64,000 nt of DNA from Fictibacillus barbaricus (GCF_014635025.1 NZ_BMCE01000001.1:372001-436000), one strand, 5' to 3'; positions 1 through 9,815 are shown, counted from the stretch's first letter. Numbers and translations are program-made. Notes: generated by a model not told the origin, from the sequence alone.

Positions 1-165
1 TATATTACTAATGAATATGAAATATTTAGTAATTATGTACACGACGCGGTCTATAAACCCTATAGTAATTTTTCACAAGAAATGATTAGTAACAAGATTA
101 AGTTACATGACTGGGAAAATAAGATACAAGAAATGATTAATATAATAGAAAAGTTTGGTGATTAA
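1..165 (+). CDS. C-terminal end of a protein, probably polysaccharide biosynthesis (partial)
   Basis: An open frame runs in from the left edge and stops with TAA at 163-165, so only the last 54 codons are present. The tail is rich in Asn, Lys, Ile and Glu and ends in an amphipathic stretch (IQEMINIIEKFGD). That looks like the last helix of a glycosyltransferase or related enzyme, but no diagnostic motif is visible. The next gene starts 4 bases later, which indicates one operon with the glycan genes downstream. Function is inferred from position only. Confidence 0.55.
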   Translation, partial: YITNEYEIFSNYVHDAVYKPYSNFSQEMISNKIKLHDWENKIQEMINIIEKFGD

Positions 166-169
166 GTAA

Positions 170-1165
170 ATGGAAGATTCAGTATGTGTTGTAACCGTAA
201 CCTATGGGGATAGATGGGACCTACTTAATCAAGTATTGTTATCTTTAAATGAAAATAATTTAATCAAGAATATTATAATTGTTAATAACAATTCAATGAA
301 TGATATTTCGAATTTATCTTCTCATATTTCAAACAGAATTAAAGTGATTAACTTAGAGGAAAACTTAGGATCAGCATATGGTTATCATATAGGTATAGAA
401 GCAGCTATTGCAACAGATAGTGAGTATATATGGCTTCTGGATGATGATAATAAGCCTAATAATAATGCACTAGAAAATATATTGGAAAATTGGAAAAAAA
501 TTTCAGGGGTAGAAGACAAAATCGGTTTGTTATCTCTGCGCAATGATAGAAAAGAGTATGTACAAGCAGCCTCAGATATAATGGCCAAAAATATTTTTCC
601 AAATAAAAATAGTTTTCTTGGATTCCATTTACCTGAAATACCTAAAAAACTAATTAAAAAAATATTTTTATCAAATAAAAAATCTAATTATGGAGTAGGT
701 AATAAACTAGTAGAAGTTCCTTATGCTCCTTATGGTGGCTTTTTTTTTCATAAAACTCTGATTAATAAAATTGGACTTCCTAATAAAGAATTTTATTTAT
801 ATGCTGATGATCATGAATTTACACATAGAATAATAAAAAGTAAAGGTAAAATTTATTTGGATCCAACTAGTTGTATTTACGATTTGGAACATTCTTGGTA
901 TTTAAAAGATAAAAAGCCTTATTTAATCTCTTTATTACTTAGTGATGAAGAGAAAAGAGTTTATTATGGAGTTCGTAATAGAGTATATTTTGAACAAAAG
1001 GATTTAAGAAATAGAATAAATGTATATCAGTGTAACAAATGGATTGTTATTATTCTTTTATTAACGTTAAGTCTTTTGTTTAAAAAGAAAGCAAGATTTA
1101 AATTAATCATGAAGGCTATTAACAATGGAGAAAACGGAAAGCTTGAAAGGTACTTTTCTGTATGA
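170..1165 (+). CDS. Family 2 glycosyltransferase (GT-A fold)
   Basis: A 331-residue protein, probably transferring a sugar from a nucleotide-sugar donor to a lipid-linked glycan at the inner face of the membrane. The N-terminus has the GT2 opening strand (VVTVTYGDRWDLL, residues 7-19). A DxD-type metal and nucleotide site follows at residues 91-93 (LLDDDN). A hydrophobic segment near residues 293-306 may tether it to the membrane. Rhamnosyl- and galactofuranosyl-transferases of this type often lie beside rml genes, but donor and acceptor cannot be read from sequence. It starts 4 bases after the upstream gene and its stop overlaps the next start by 4 bases, so it is translationally coupled. 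Codon use is strongly AT-rich, like its neighbours. Confidence 0.85.
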   Translation: MEDSVCVVTVTYGDRWDLLNQVLLSLNENNLIKNIIIVNNNSMNDISNLSSHISNRIKVINLEENLGSAYGYHIGIEAAIATDSEYIWLLDDDNKPNNNALENILENWKKISGVEDKIGLLSLRNDRKEYVQAASDIMAKNIFPNKNSFLGFHLPEIPKKLIKKIFLSNKKSNYGVGNKLVEVPYAPYGGFFFHKTLINKIGLPNKEFYLYADDHEFTHRIIKSKGKIYLDPTSCIYDLEHSWYLKDKKPYLISLLLSDEEKRVYYGVRNRVYFEQKDLRNRINVYQCNKWIVIILLLTLSLLFKKKARFKLIMKAINNGENGKLERYFSV

Positions 1166-2691
1166 TAGAAGTTAATGAAGTAACAGAAGTAAAAAAAAGT
1201 AGTAATGATTCCATTATAAAAAAATTCAATAAAGACCTGATAATATATATTCCTGCAATTATACTTCCTGCGATACTAAATGTGATTTCAATCATGTTAT
1301 ATACAAGAATCTTTTCATTAAGTGACTTTGGTAATTATTCTATTATTATTTCAACCATTACATTATTTACAACTGTTCTATCTCAATGGATTATACAATC
1401 TATTCAAAAATTCAGACCGCAATATAAAAAAGAAAATAAAATAATATTATTTGATAAATATTTAATTTTCACAATACAAGTTTTAGTTTTCAGTATTATA
1501 ACAATACTGTTAATTCTATATGTAGTGTCAAGGTTATTGTTAGAGTTTGAAATTGATTCTATATTTATAATTTCAGGTTTTATACTTATACTTCAAATTC
1601 TATTTGTTATTGGGAGTACCATTTTTCAATCAGACTTAAGAGCAAATAAATATAAGAAATACCAGTTAATAAATTCAGTAATGAAATTTATTTTTAGTAT
1701 TGTTTTTATATTACTGATTTCTAAAACAATCGGGCTGGTTTTTGTAGGGATGTTAATTTCTTTAGTTATAACAAATTTCTTTCTTTATAAAGAATTAAAT
1801 TTAACTTATATTAACAAAAATTTATTTAAAAATAAGAATTATAGAAACTTTTTAGCCTCATTTGTTAATTATGGTTTTCCTATGATAGGTTGGTTTTTAG
1901 GAAGTTCAATCTTAACTCTTTCAGATAGATATTTAATTGGGATATTTAAAGGAGCGGAGGAAGTAGGGATTTATTCTGCAAATTCACAATTAGTTATGGT
2001 GGGTTTAGGTTTAGTATGTAGTCCTATTCTTTCTGCTGCACATCCTATTATAATGAATGCTACAAATAATAAAGAGGATGTAGAAATTGAGAATGTTATA
2101 AAAAAATTTAGTCGTTTGTATTTATTGCTCTTATCACCTATAGTACTTTATGTGATTTTAACAAAAGAAATTATAACTAATTTATTTTTAGGAGAACCTT
2201 TTAGAGAAGGATCAATAATAATTCCTATAATATTAATAGGCATATTTTTTTGGAACTTTACTATGTATGGCCATAAAGGACATGAAATTAAAGGCAAAAC
2301 AAAAGTAATGCTTTTTTTTGTGTTGTTATCCGGTACAGTTAATATCCTACTTAATTTAGTGTTAATACCTAAATATGGATTCATTGGTGCAGCAATAGCT
2401 ACACTAATAGCTTATTTAACTTATCCAGTTTTCATTTTCATTTCTTCAAGAAAAATAATTAAATGGAATATCCCATGTAAATCAACATGTAATATTATGT
2501 TAGCAATCTTATTGACATATCTAGTTTATGAAAAATTCAAAAATAGCTTTTTAATAGAAAATAGTGGTGTATACATTGATATTTCAAATTTAATAATTAG
2601 TTTTATTATCATAGGAGCAATTTATTTAATTTTATTAATAGTTTTAAAAGAATTAAAAATACCAATATCTTTTAAATGGGTGAAAAAATGA
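1162..2691 (+). CDS. Wzx-type oligosaccharide flippase (polysaccharide biosynthesis protein)
   Basis: A 509-residue, very hydrophobic protein with about 12-14 membrane segments and short charged loops, the usual size and shape of the MOP-superfamily Wzx flippases. These flip undecaprenyl-diphosphate-linked repeat units across the membrane. Supporting sequence includes an amphipathic start (SIIKKFNKDLIIYIPA) followed by LYTRIFSLSDFGNYS, and a mid-protein segment with SDRYLIGIFKGAEEVGIYS, both typical of the family. The ATG overlaps the preceding stop and the stop overlaps the next start, so it is in the same operon. A teichoic or capsule exporter of the same superfamily is the alternative. The repeat-unit substrate is unknown, but rhamnose is likely from the neighbours. 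Confidence 0.88.
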   Translation: MIEVNEVTEVKKSSNDSIIKKFNKDLIIYIPAIILPAILNVISIMLYTRIFSLSDFGNYSIIISTITLFTTVLSQWIIQSIQKFRPQYKKENKIILFDKYLIFTIQVLVFSIITILLILYVVSRLLLEFEIDSIFIISGFILILQILFVIGSTIFQSDLRANKYKKYQLINSVMKFIFSIVFILLISKTIGLVFVGMLISLVITNFFLYKELNLTYINKNLFKNKNYRNFLASFVNYGFPMIGWFLGSSILTLSDRYLIGIFKGAEEVGIYSANSQLVMVGLGLVCSPILSAAHPIIMNATNNKEDVEIENVIKKFSRLYLLLLSPIVLYVILTKEIITNLFLGEPFREGSIIIPIILIGIFFWNFTMYGHKGHEIKGKTKVMLFFVLLSGTVNILLNLVLIPKYGFIGAAIATLIAYLTYPVFIFISSRKIIKWNIPCKSTCNIMLAILLTYLVYEKFKNSFLIENSGVYIDISNLIISFIIIGAIYLILLIVLKELKIPISFKWVKK

Positions 2692-3866
2692 AACATGTTT
2701 TTATTATAGGATCAAAAGGAATTCCTGCAAAATACGGAGGATTTGAAACTTTTGTTGAGTATTTAACTAAAATGAAAGTTTCTGCAAATATTTCATATCA
2801 TGTATCTTGTATGACAGAAGACAACAAAGAATTTTATCATAACGGTGTTCGCTGCTTTAATATTAAGGTTCCTGTTATTGGAAGTGCAAAGGCGATTTTA
2901 TATGACATTTTAAGTATTAAAGAATGTATAAGATATATTAAGGAAAAAGGGATCCAAAACGCGATTGTTTATGTATTAGCATGTCGTATTGGTCCCTTTT
3001 TTAGTATTTATAAAAACCAATTAAAAGAACTAGGTGCTCATATACTTGTCAACCCTGATGGTCATGAATGGAAGCGCAGTAAATGGAACTATTTTATTAG
3101 AAAATATTGGAGGACTTCTGAACGCTTGATGGTTAAACATGCAGACCTTTTAGTATGTGATTCCAAAGGTATTGAAGCTTATATTCAGGAAGATTACGCA
3201 ATTTATAATCCTAAAACGACGTTTATTGCATATGGAGCTACTGTAAAAGAATCAGAATTATTAGAGAGCAGTTCAACAGAACTTTTAGATTGGTATGAAA
3301 AGTATGGTGTGAAATACAATGAATATTACTTAATCGTAGGGAGATTTGTTCCAGAGAATAATTACGAATTAATGATTAAAGAATTTATGCTTTCTAATTC
3401 AAAGAAAGACTTAGTGATTATCTCGAATGTTGAGCATAATAGCTTTTACAAAGAGTTATTAAGTAGTACCAATTTTAATAATGATCCACGTATTAAATTT
3501 GTAGGAACAGTTTATGATCAAGAAATGTTAAAAAAGATTCGAGAACAAGCATATGGGTATATACATGGTCATGAGGTAGGCGGAACAAATCCATCTTTGC
3601 TTGAGGCGCTTGCGTCAACTAATCTAAATTTACTTTTAGAAGTTGTTTTTAACAAAGAAGTAGGGTCGGATGGTGCTGTCTACTTCAATAAGGATAAAGG
3701 AAATTTAGCCAATTTAATTAATGAAGTGGATTTCTATGAGAATGAAAAAATTAAAAAATTATCCACAAAAGCTAAACAGCGCATCATTAATAAATATTCA
3801 TGGGAAAAGGTTGTAAATGATTATGAAACATTATTTCTTAATTTAAATAAGGAGCGGGAAAAATGA
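2688..3866 (+). CDS. DUF1972/GT4 glycosyltransferase, rhamnosyltransferase-like
   Basis: A 392-residue protein with an N-terminal DUF1972-type domain ([20 protein letters not shown] near the start) and a C-terminal GT4-like GT-B domain that contains [20 protein letters not shown], where the conserved Glu binds the donor nucleotide. This architecture is found in the Cps2T/WchF type of beta-1,4-rhamnosyltransferase that acts early in repeat-unit assembly. I chose the ATG at 2688 because it overlaps the flippase stop as ATGA and gives the usual MKHVFIIGS start. A start 12 bases upstream would only add MGEK. The dTDP-rhamnose genes directly downstream support a rhamnosyl donor. The acceptor is not deducible. 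Confidence 0.85.
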   Translation: MKHVFIIGSKGIPAKYGGFETFVEYLTKMKVSANISYHVSCMTEDNKEFYHNGVRCFNIKVPVIGSAKAILYDILSIKECIRYIKEKGIQNAIVYVLACRIGPFFSIYKNQLKELGAHILVNPDGHEWKRSKWNYFIRKYWRTSERLMVKHADLLVCDSKGIEAYIQEDYAIYNPKTTFIAYGATVKESELLESSSTELLDWYEKYGVKYNEYYLIVGRFVPENNYELMIKEFMLSNSKKDLVIISNVEHNSFYKELLSSTNFNNDPRIKFVGTVYDQEMLKKIREQAYGYIHGHEVGGTNPSLLEALASTNLNLLLEVVFNKEVGSDGAVYFNKDKGNLANLINEVDFYENEKIKKLSTKAKQRIINKYSWEKVVNDYETLFLNLNKEREK

Positions 3867-4759
3867 AAGGAATTATCTTAGCAGGTGGGAGTGGAACTCG
3901 ATTATATCCTTTAACGAGGTCTGTTTCTAAGCAATTATTACCTATATACGACAAACCAATGATTTATTATCCACTGTCTGTTCTAATGCTTGCAGGGATT
4001 CGTGATATATTAATCATATCAACTCCGAGTGACACCCCAAGATTTGAACAATTATTAGGCAATGGTAATGAATTAGGTATAAATTTAAGTTATGCAGTTC
4101 AACCTTCTCCAGATGGCTTGGCCCAAGCTTTTATTATTGGAGAAGAATTTATTAGCAATGATTCTGTTGCTCTTGTTTTAGGAGATAACATCTTTTATGG
4201 ACATGGATTTACCAAAACACTAGAGCGTGCAGCTAGTCGTTCGGAAGGTGCTACGGTCTTTGGTTATAATGTAAAAGATCCTGAACGTTTTGGAGTTGTA
4301 GAGTTTAACGAAGCAGGAAAAGCAATCTCAATTGAAGAGAAACCATTGAAGCCAAAGTCTACGTACGCTGTTACGGGGCTTTATTTTTATGATAAGGATA
4401 TAGTAGAAATCGCTAAATCTATTAAACCATCCAACCGAGGTGAGCTTGAGATTACATCAGTAAATGAGGAATATTTACGACGAGGCAAACTTCAGGTTGA
4501 GTTACTTGGCCGTGGTTTTGCATGGCTAGATACTGGGACCCATGAATCATTGCTTGAGGCGTCAACTTTTATTGAAACCGTTGAAAAGCGACAAAGTTTA
4601 AAAGTTGCCTGCCTAGAAGAAATTGCTTTTCGCAAAGGATATATTTCTAAAGAACAGCTTTATGCACTTGCAGAGCCATTAAAAAAGAACGAGTATGGAC
4701 AGTATTTAATACGTTTAGTGGATCAAGTTTATTTAGAAGAAATGGTAGGTGCAAACTAA
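3863..4759 (+). CDS. rfbA: Glucose-1-phosphate thymidylyltransferase
   Basis: This enzyme makes dTDP-glucose from dTTP and glucose 1-phosphate, the first step to dTDP-L-rhamnose. It is 298 residues, the normal RmlA length. It shows the nucleotidyltransferase signature [11 protein letters not shown] at residues 8-18, then [28 protein letters not shown] (metal-binding Asp) and EEKP. The ATG overlaps the upstream stop and the stop overlaps the rfbC start by one base. The four rml genes therefore form a coupled block in the order A-C-B-D. Base composition is higher in GC here than in the glycosyltransferases, as is usual for conserved rml genes in capsule loci. Confidence 0.97.
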   Translation: MKGIILAGGSGTRLYPLTRSVSKQLLPIYDKPMIYYPLSVLMLAGIRDILIISTPSDTPRFEQLLGNGNELGINLSYAVQPSPDGLAQAFIIGEEFISNDSVALVLGDNIFYGHGFTKTLERAASRSEGATVFGYNVKDPERFGVVEFNEAGKAISIEEKPLKPKSTYAVTGLYFYDKDIVEIAKSIKPSNRGELEITSVNEEYLRRGKLQVELLGRGFAWLDTGTHESLLEASTFIETVEKRQSLKVACLEEIAFRKGYISKEQLYALAEPLKKNEYGQYLIRLVDQVYLEEMVGAN

Positions 4760-5307
4760 TGAAAATAATAAAAACCAAGTTTTCTGACGCGGTAATTATT
4801 GAGCCTAAGGTATTCGGTGATCACCGTGGTTTTTTTATGGAAAGCTATAATAATGAATTGTTTAGTCAGCATGGAATAGACATGCATTTTATTCAAGATA
4901 ATCATTCCTTATCCCAACAACCAGGTACCTTGAGAGGTATGCACTATCAATTAAGTCCGACAGCGCAAACCAAACTTATTCGGGTGACAAGGGGCGCGAT
5001 TTATGATGTTATCATCGATATTCGCAAAAGTTCCCCAACATATGGTCAGTGGCAAGGATTTATTTTAACAGCTGATAACAAACGCCAATTGCTAGTACCA
5101 AAAGGATTCGCACATGGCTTCTGTACATTAGTAGAAAATACAGAAGTTCAATACAAGGTAGATGAACTTTATTCATCCGAACATGACCGTGGTATTGCTT
5201 GGAATGATCCTCATTTAAACATTGACTGGCCTGTTCATAGTCCAATTCTTTCTGATAAAGATACCAAGCATCCAATACTAGCTGAAGCTGATAACGATTT
5301 TAAATAG
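4759..5307 (+). CDS. rfbC: dTDP-4-dehydrorhamnose 3,5-epimerase
   Basis: A 182-residue cupin-fold epimerase that converts dTDP-4-keto-6-deoxy-glucose to the L-rhamno form. Typical RmlC motifs are present: DHRGFFMESYNN near residue 21, QDNHSLSQQPGTLRGMHYQ with the catalytic His in GMHYQ, and the strand VPKGFAHGFCTL. Length matches the family. Its start shares one base with the rfbA stop and rfbB follows after a short gap with its own AGGAG site, so it is internal to the rml block. Confidence 0.96.
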   Translation: MKIIKTKFSDAVIIEPKVFGDHRGFFMESYNNELFSQHGIDMHFIQDNHSLSQQPGTLRGMHYQLSPTAQTKLIRVTRGAIYDVIIDIRKSSPTYGQWQGFILTADNKRQLLVPKGFAHGFCTLVENTEVQYKVDELYSSEHDRGIAWNDPHLNIDWPVHSPILSDKDTKHPILAEADNDFK

Positions 5308-5321
5308 GAGTGATCGAAAAT

Positions 5322-6341
5322 ATGAATATCTTAGTAACAGGTGGAGCGGGCTTTATTGGCAGTAATTTTGTTCGCCATATGATTGAAACATATCCTAACT
5401 ACTATATAGTAAATTATGATTTACTTACTTATGCCGGGAATCTAGAAAACTTAAAAGATATTGAAAGTCATCCTAACTATACGTTTGTAAAAGGGGATAT
5501 TAACAACCGTGAGTTAGTTGATTATTTAATAAAGCTTCACTCTATAGATGTAGTTGTAAATTTTGCTGCTGAATCTCATGTAGATCGAAGTATTACAGAT
5601 CCTAATATATTTGTAAAAAGTAATGTACTAGGAACACAAGCATTGTTAGACGTAGCAAAGGCAAATAAAATAACAAAATATGTACAGGTATCTACTGATG
5701 AAGTTTATGGTTCTTTAGGAGAAACAGGATATTTTACAGAAGAAACACCCTTAGCCCCTAACAGTCCTTATTCTGCAAGCAAGGCAGGAGGGGACATGTT
5801 AGTACGTTCTTATTATGAAACGTTTGGAATGAATGTAAATATTACACGTTGTTCAAATAACTATGGACCATACCATTTTCCTGAGAAACTAATTCCTCTT
5901 ATGGTGACTAACGCGTTAGAAGGCAAAGAGCTGCCTATTTACGGTGATGGTAAAAATATTCGTGACTGGTTACATGTAAAAGACCATTGTGCAGCACTTG
6001 ATTTAGTTATTCATAATGGTAAACCAGGGGAAGTTTATAATGTTGGTGGACATAACGAACGTACGAATAATGAAATTGTACATTTGATTGTTGAGGAATT
6101 AGGTGCGCCTAAAAAACTTATTAAATATGTTGAAGACCGATTAGGGCATGATCGAAGGTATGCAATTGATCCAACTAAGTTAACAACAGAATTAGGTTGG
6201 AAATCAAAATATACATTTGAAACGGGCATTGTCGAAACTATTCAATGGTATCTTGATAATCAAGAGTGGTGGAAAAATATTAAAGAAGGAACTTATCAAT
6301 CCTATTATGAAAAACAATATGGAGAAAAGTCCTATGTCTAG
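5322..6341 (+). CDS. rfbB: dTDP-glucose 4,6-dehydratase
   Basis: An NAD-dependent short-chain dehydrogenase/reductase that makes dTDP-4-keto-6-deoxy-glucose. It is 339 residues from the ATG at 5322, which sits 11 bases after an AGGAG site at 5306-5310. The GTG at 5310 overlaps that site and is unlikely to be used. Visible motifs are the NAD loop GGAGFIGSNF, the catalytic Thr-Asp-Glu group in STDEVYG, the YSASKAG active-site Tyr/Lys and the NNYGPYHFPEKLIP segment typical of RmlB. The 3' end overlaps rfbD by 8 bases. Confidence 0.96.
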   Translation: MNILVTGGAGFIGSNFVRHMIETYPNYYIVNYDLLTYAGNLENLKDIESHPNYTFVKGDINNRELVDYLIKLHSIDVVVNFAAESHVDRSITDPNIFVKSNVLGTQALLDVAKANKITKYVQVSTDEVYGSLGETGYFTEETPLAPNSPYSASKAGGDMLVRSYYETFGMNVNITRCSNNYGPYHFPEKLIPLMVTNALEGKELPIYGDGKNIRDWLHVKDHCAALDLVIHNGKPGEVYNVGGHNERTNNEIVHLIVEELGAPKKLIKYVEDRLGHDRRYAIDPTKLTTELGWKSKYTFETGIVETIQWYLDNQEWWKNIKEGTYQSYYEKQYGEKSYV

Positions 6342-7194
6342 AGATAAGATATTAATTACTGGAGCTAAAGGTCAGTTAGGAACTGACCTTGTTTCTCTAC
6401 TTAATAAATGTAACTATATTGTTTATGGATATTCTCGAAAAGAGCTAGACATAACTAAATTAGAGAATGTTCAGGAAATTTTTGAGGAAGTAAAACCTAA
6501 TATTGTAATTCACGCCGGGGCACATACAAAAGTGGATTTAGCAGAGTTAGAACAAGATAATACATATCTAATCAATGCGATAGGGACACGTAATATTTCT
6601 ATTGAAGCCGAGAAACATGGGGCAAAACTAGTATACATTAGTACCGATTATGTATTTAACGGACAAGGAAAGGAACCTTATAATGAATTCCAGTCTACAT
6701 CGCCTTTAGGTATTTACGGTAAAAGTAAACTAGCTGGAGAGGAGTTTGTAAGGGACCTACATTCTAAATTCTTTATAGTCAGGACATCGTGGGTTTACGG
6801 GGAAAATGGAAATAATTTTGTTAAAACTATGCTAAAGCTTGGTAAAGAAAAAGATGAATTATCTGTAGTTTATGACCAAATTGGTTGCCCGACTTTTACT
6901 GTGGATTTATCTAATAAAATAATAGAAATAATGAGTACAGAAAACTATGGTACTTACCACGTTTCAAACTCTGGTAGCTGTTCATGGTATGAATTTGCCG
7001 AGGAGATTTTTAGATTAGTTAATATAAATATAGAATTAAAACCTGTAACAACAGATCAATTTCCGCGGCCTGCAAAAAGGCCGGCCTATTCAGTTTTCGA
7101 TCATATGTCGCTTAGATTAAATGGTTTCTCTGAAATGAGACATTGGAAGACTGCTTTAAAGGATTTTGTAGAAAATCATAATATTTACAAATAA
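6334..7194 (+). CDS. rfbD: dTDP-4-dehydrorhamnose reductase
   Basis: An NADPH-dependent reductase that completes dTDP-L-rhamnose. From the ATG at 6334 it is 286 residues, the usual RmlD size. The ATG lies nine bases after GGAG and overlaps the rfbB end by 8 bases. An in-frame ATG at 6319 would add five residues. Motifs are GAKGQLGTDL (nucleotide loop), STDYVFNG and YGKSKLAGE (active-site Tyr/Lys). It closes the rml block. The 106 bases to the next gene hold no clear terminator, so the polymerase gene may be co-transcribed. Confidence 0.95.
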   Translation: MSRDKILITGAKGQLGTDLVSLLNKCNYIVYGYSRKELDITKLENVQEIFEEVKPNIVIHAGAHTKVDLAELEQDNTYLINAIGTRNISIEAEKHGAKLVYISTDYVFNGQGKEPYNEFQSTSPLGIYGKSKLAGEEFVRDLHSKFFIVRTSWVYGENGNNFVKTMLKLGKEKDELSVVYDQIGCPTFTVDLSNKIIEIMSTENYGTYHVSNSGSCSWYEFAEEIFRLVNINIELKPVTTDQFPRPAKRPAYSVFDHMSLRLNGFSEMRHWKTALKDFVENHNIYK

Positions 7195-7300
7195 AAACAT
7201 CAGTCTTAAAGATGATAAGGGCTTTGTATTAATTGTACACAGAAATATTTTCACTATTATTCATGGTGAATTTTATTTCTTATAAATAAAGGTGGAAATA

Positions 7301-8752
7301 ATGGAAAATCTATTCCGTAATATTCATATCAAAAAGGAAGTATATTTATCATTTTTAGCTGCTGTAGCTTTAGGTATATTAGTACTATATTTAGGTAAAT
7401 ATACCTTAGGGATAATTCTTGCTCCTATTGGATTATATTTTATTATAAAAATTAAGCCATCTCCTAATACAGCACTAGTGATAATCGGCTTACTACTTTA
7501 TGTAAATATTTTAAAGCCACTTGGGATGTATCAAATTGTATCTTCATTAGTAGATTTATTAGTATTAACTGTGATTTTGAAATATTGTGTTACCGTAGGA
7601 ATAAAAAATGAACAGTTTAAATGGATAATTATTGCTTCTGGGTTTTTATTTGTTTCTTTTTTTGAAATTTTCAATCCAAATATTCCTTCATTTGAAGCTG
7701 GCTTACAAGGATTTAGAAAAACTTCATTTGCATTTATGCTTTTTTATATTGGTATATTTAAATTTAAGGAAGCTAGAAAGGTAAAAGAATTTTTAATAAA
7801 ATTTTCCATATTAACTTTACCGCTTTTGTTATATGGAATAAAGCAGTCCATATTCATATCTGAAATTGACAGGTTATATCTATTTGTAAATAGTGCTGAT
7901 ACGTGGACGGGTACATTATTCGGAGAGACACGTGCTACTTCCGTTTTTTCTGGACCTTTTCATTTTGGAATGTTTAGTGCTATATTAGCGGTTATTAATT
8001 TGTTCCTCATGGAAGTAGTTAATAAAAAAAGATATCAATTAATTTTCCTTTTATTTTTCTTCGTTTCGTTTTTAGCATGCAATAGCTCATTAACAAGAAC
8101 AAATTTAGTAGCATTGGTTGGAGCGATTATTGCTTATAAATTAATCCAAATGAAGATTAAAAGTATTTTGATTTTGTTACCAATTATTACTGGAAGTCTT
8201 ATTGCTGTTTATTACTTGATTGTTTCTAATACTTATTTTTTACTGAGTTCTAATAACCAAATTTTAAGGATGATTGGTACAATATCTAATATAGATAATG
8301 ATAGTCGTTTTGAAGGAAGATCTCAGGGATGGGAAAGTATATTAAATCTTGTAGCTAAAAATCCTTTACTCGCTTATGGTACAGGTTCTTCAGGAGATAC
8401 ACTAAATACTGTATATGACTTTCAATACCATGTGACAAGTCATAATGTTTTTCTAAAAATATTAATGGAAACAGGTGTTATTGGGTTAGCAATGTTTGCT
8501 TCTCTTTTTATTGGAATATCCTTGTTGTTTCTTAAGAAAGTGTTGAATAAAGAAACAACATTGATTAAAAAGGTATATGCATGTTGTTTCGCAGTAATGG
8601 TTGTTTTCTTCATCAATGGATTAGTTGGCTCAGCATTAGATACTTATCCTATTTCAAGCATAGTACTCCTGTTTATGGGAATTGGGGTAACTAATCTAAC
8701 AAATGAAGAAAACATTACTAATAGACTTGACTCAAGGTTAGAAGGTTTATAG
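7301..8752 (+). CDS. O-antigen ligase/Wzy-type polysaccharide polymerase
   Basis: A 483-residue membrane protein with about 10-12 predicted helices and a large extracytoplasmic loop between residues about 180 and 375. The loop carries the Wzy_C-like pattern of Arg residues (SRFEGRSQGWESIL) followed by AYGTGSSGDT and TSHNVFLKILMETGVIG. The His-Asn pair and the following ETGVIG match the O-antigen ligase/polymerase family, which joins lipid-linked repeat units outside the membrane. I chose ATG 7301 over GTG 7292 because AAAGGTGG at 7288-7294 is a ribosome site for the former. It is the last intact gene of the glycan cluster. Confidence 0.82.
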   Translation: MENLFRNIHIKKEVYLSFLAAVALGILVLYLGKYTLGIILAPIGLYFIIKIKPSPNTALVIIGLLLYVNILKPLGMYQIVSSLVDLLVLTVILKYCVTVGIKNEQFKWIIIASGFLFVSFFEIFNPNIPSFEAGLQGFRKTSFAFMLFYIGIFKFKEARKVKEFLIKFSILTLPLLLYGIKQSIFISEIDRLYLFVNSADTWTGTLFGETRATSVFSGPFHFGMFSAILAVINLFLMEVVNKKRYQLIFLLFFFVSFLACNSSLTRTNLVALVGAIIAYKLIQMKIKSILILLPIITGSLIAVYYLIVSNTYFLLSSNNQILRMIGTISNIDNDSRFEGRSQGWESILNLVAKNPLLAYGTGSSGDTLNTVYDFQYHVTSHNVFLKILMETGVIGLAMFASLFIGISLLFLKKVLNKETTLIKKVYACCFAVMVVFFINGLVGSALDTYPISSIVLLFMGIGVTNLTNEENITNRLDSRLEGL

Positions 8753-8970
8753 ATGTTTAAATAATACTGTTTAAAATATGTTGTTGAATAAAACACAGGG
8801 AGTTGTTCAATTGTTTAACAGAGGGTTTTTATTAACTGACAAAAATCTAAAGGTAGAAAATACACCACTATACAGGATAGCATACCAGTACATTACCCTA
8901 GAAAACTGAAAGCTGCCTCAAAACGGTGTGTCCTAAAGACCGTTGTACTTCTGAGATTTTTAAATTTTAT
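8753..8970 (+). other. Gene-free stretch with a short remnant-like ORF
   Basis: Between the polymerase and the decayed regulator I see only a 43-codon frame at 8778-8909 (starts MLLNKTQG, contains FLLTDKNLKVENTPLYRIAY). It could be the N-terminal stub of a lost gene, since its middle has a protein-like composition. No ribosome site is clear and I recognise no family. A weak hairpin (ACGGT...ACCGT) lies near 8924-8944. Nothing else is supported here. Confidence 0.25.
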
Positions 8971-9010
8971 GAGTCCTCCTAAACTGGGAAGGGCTCATTT
9001 TCATTTTTTT
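8971..9010 (+). terminator. Rho-independent terminator after the glycan cluster
   Basis: Seven-base stem GAGTCCT (8971-8977) pairs with AGGGCTC (8990-8996) through one G-U pair, followed by a T-rich run to 9010. It would end the long plus-strand glycan operon. It overlaps the 3' end of the broken minus-strand regulator gene. Confidence 0.55.
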
Positions 9011-9730
9011 TGAAAATCCTGCTGAAATAAAATCCATTGTTATATCCACACCTTACTGCAATGTCCTCAATAGTATAATCCGTCTACATTAAGAGCGTCC
9101 TTGCTCTTCTTAACCTGAGAGAAGTTAAGTAATCCAACGGCGAAACCGCTAAACTCTCCTTAAATCTCCTCGTAAACTGCACGGAACTCAAGTTCATTCC
9201 AGAAGATAGATCCTTCATACTCATACCAGAAAAAGCGTGTTCATGCATATGATGTAGCGCTTGACTGATGATCGAGTCATAAATTGGTTCATCCTCAATC
9301 ATCACTAAATGGTTCTCCATGCTGTAGGTCTGAAATTAGTCACTTACTAAATGAGCCTCCACTTGTTGCTGTGACTGCTTTCGTCGAATGCTATATCTTT
9401 TAACCGCTCATAGGTAGACATCAAGCGTTCTTTATCCCTCAAACTTAATTTTCCCATTTTCCTGTAACCCTTTATAAGAGAACTTAAAAAAGTGAAACTG
9501 CAGCGGTGTAATGGCTTTTCTTTTAATGGAATATGTGGTGGGCATAGGATAATGTCCACCAAACTCGGCTTGGCCACTTTGCCCAATACTTTATAGTCAA
9601 ATGCTCCATTTATAATGCGAAAAATACTGTAAAAAGGATATGTGTCTTCAGACAAAAGAAATTGTTCGATATGATCCCAATAGGAATGCTGCTTAATTTA
9701 AATCGATTGGATTCTCCATATTTCAGACAT
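8979..9730 (-). pseudogene. Decayed AraC-family transcriptional regulator
   Basis: Joining two reading frames on the minus strand restores an AraC-type regulator of about 250 residues. The start is at 9730 (MSEIWRIQSI). An in-frame TAA follows after ten codons, then the sensor-like N-terminal half (SEDTYPFYSIFRIINGAFDY). A frameshift lies between 9346 and 9321. The first helix-turn-helix (MSMKDLSSGMNLSSVQFTRRF) then ends at an in-frame TAG at 9084. Reading through that stop gives the second helix-turn-helix (DYTIEDIAVRCGYNNGFYF). After FKK the usual C-terminus is missing and the frame runs into the terminator. With two nonsense codons, one frameshift and a lost end, it should not make a working DNA-binding protein. 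Its former targets are unknown. Confidence 0.85.
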
Positions 9731-9752
9731 CAATGATCCTCTTTTCCATGAA

Positions 9753-9772
9753 ATAAAGTATATATACTTTAT
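9753..9772. promoter_or_regulatory. 20-bp perfect palindrome, operator-like
   Basis: ATAAAGTATATATACTTTAT at 9753-9772 is a perfect 20-base inverted repeat. It lies 22 bases upstream of the start of the broken AraC gene and 43 bases past the end of the transporter gene. Size and symmetry fit a site for a dimeric repressor, but the regulator is not identifiable. Confidence 0.5.
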
Positions 9773-9815
9773 AAATCAGTGCATGAAAAAGTGGAGTCTT
9801 TCTTGATAGTAACCT

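Noticed and set aside
8753-8970. Insertion-sequence remnant after the glycan cluster
   Set aside because: No terminal inverted repeats, no transposase-like residues and no target duplication could be seen; only a short unassigned frame is present.
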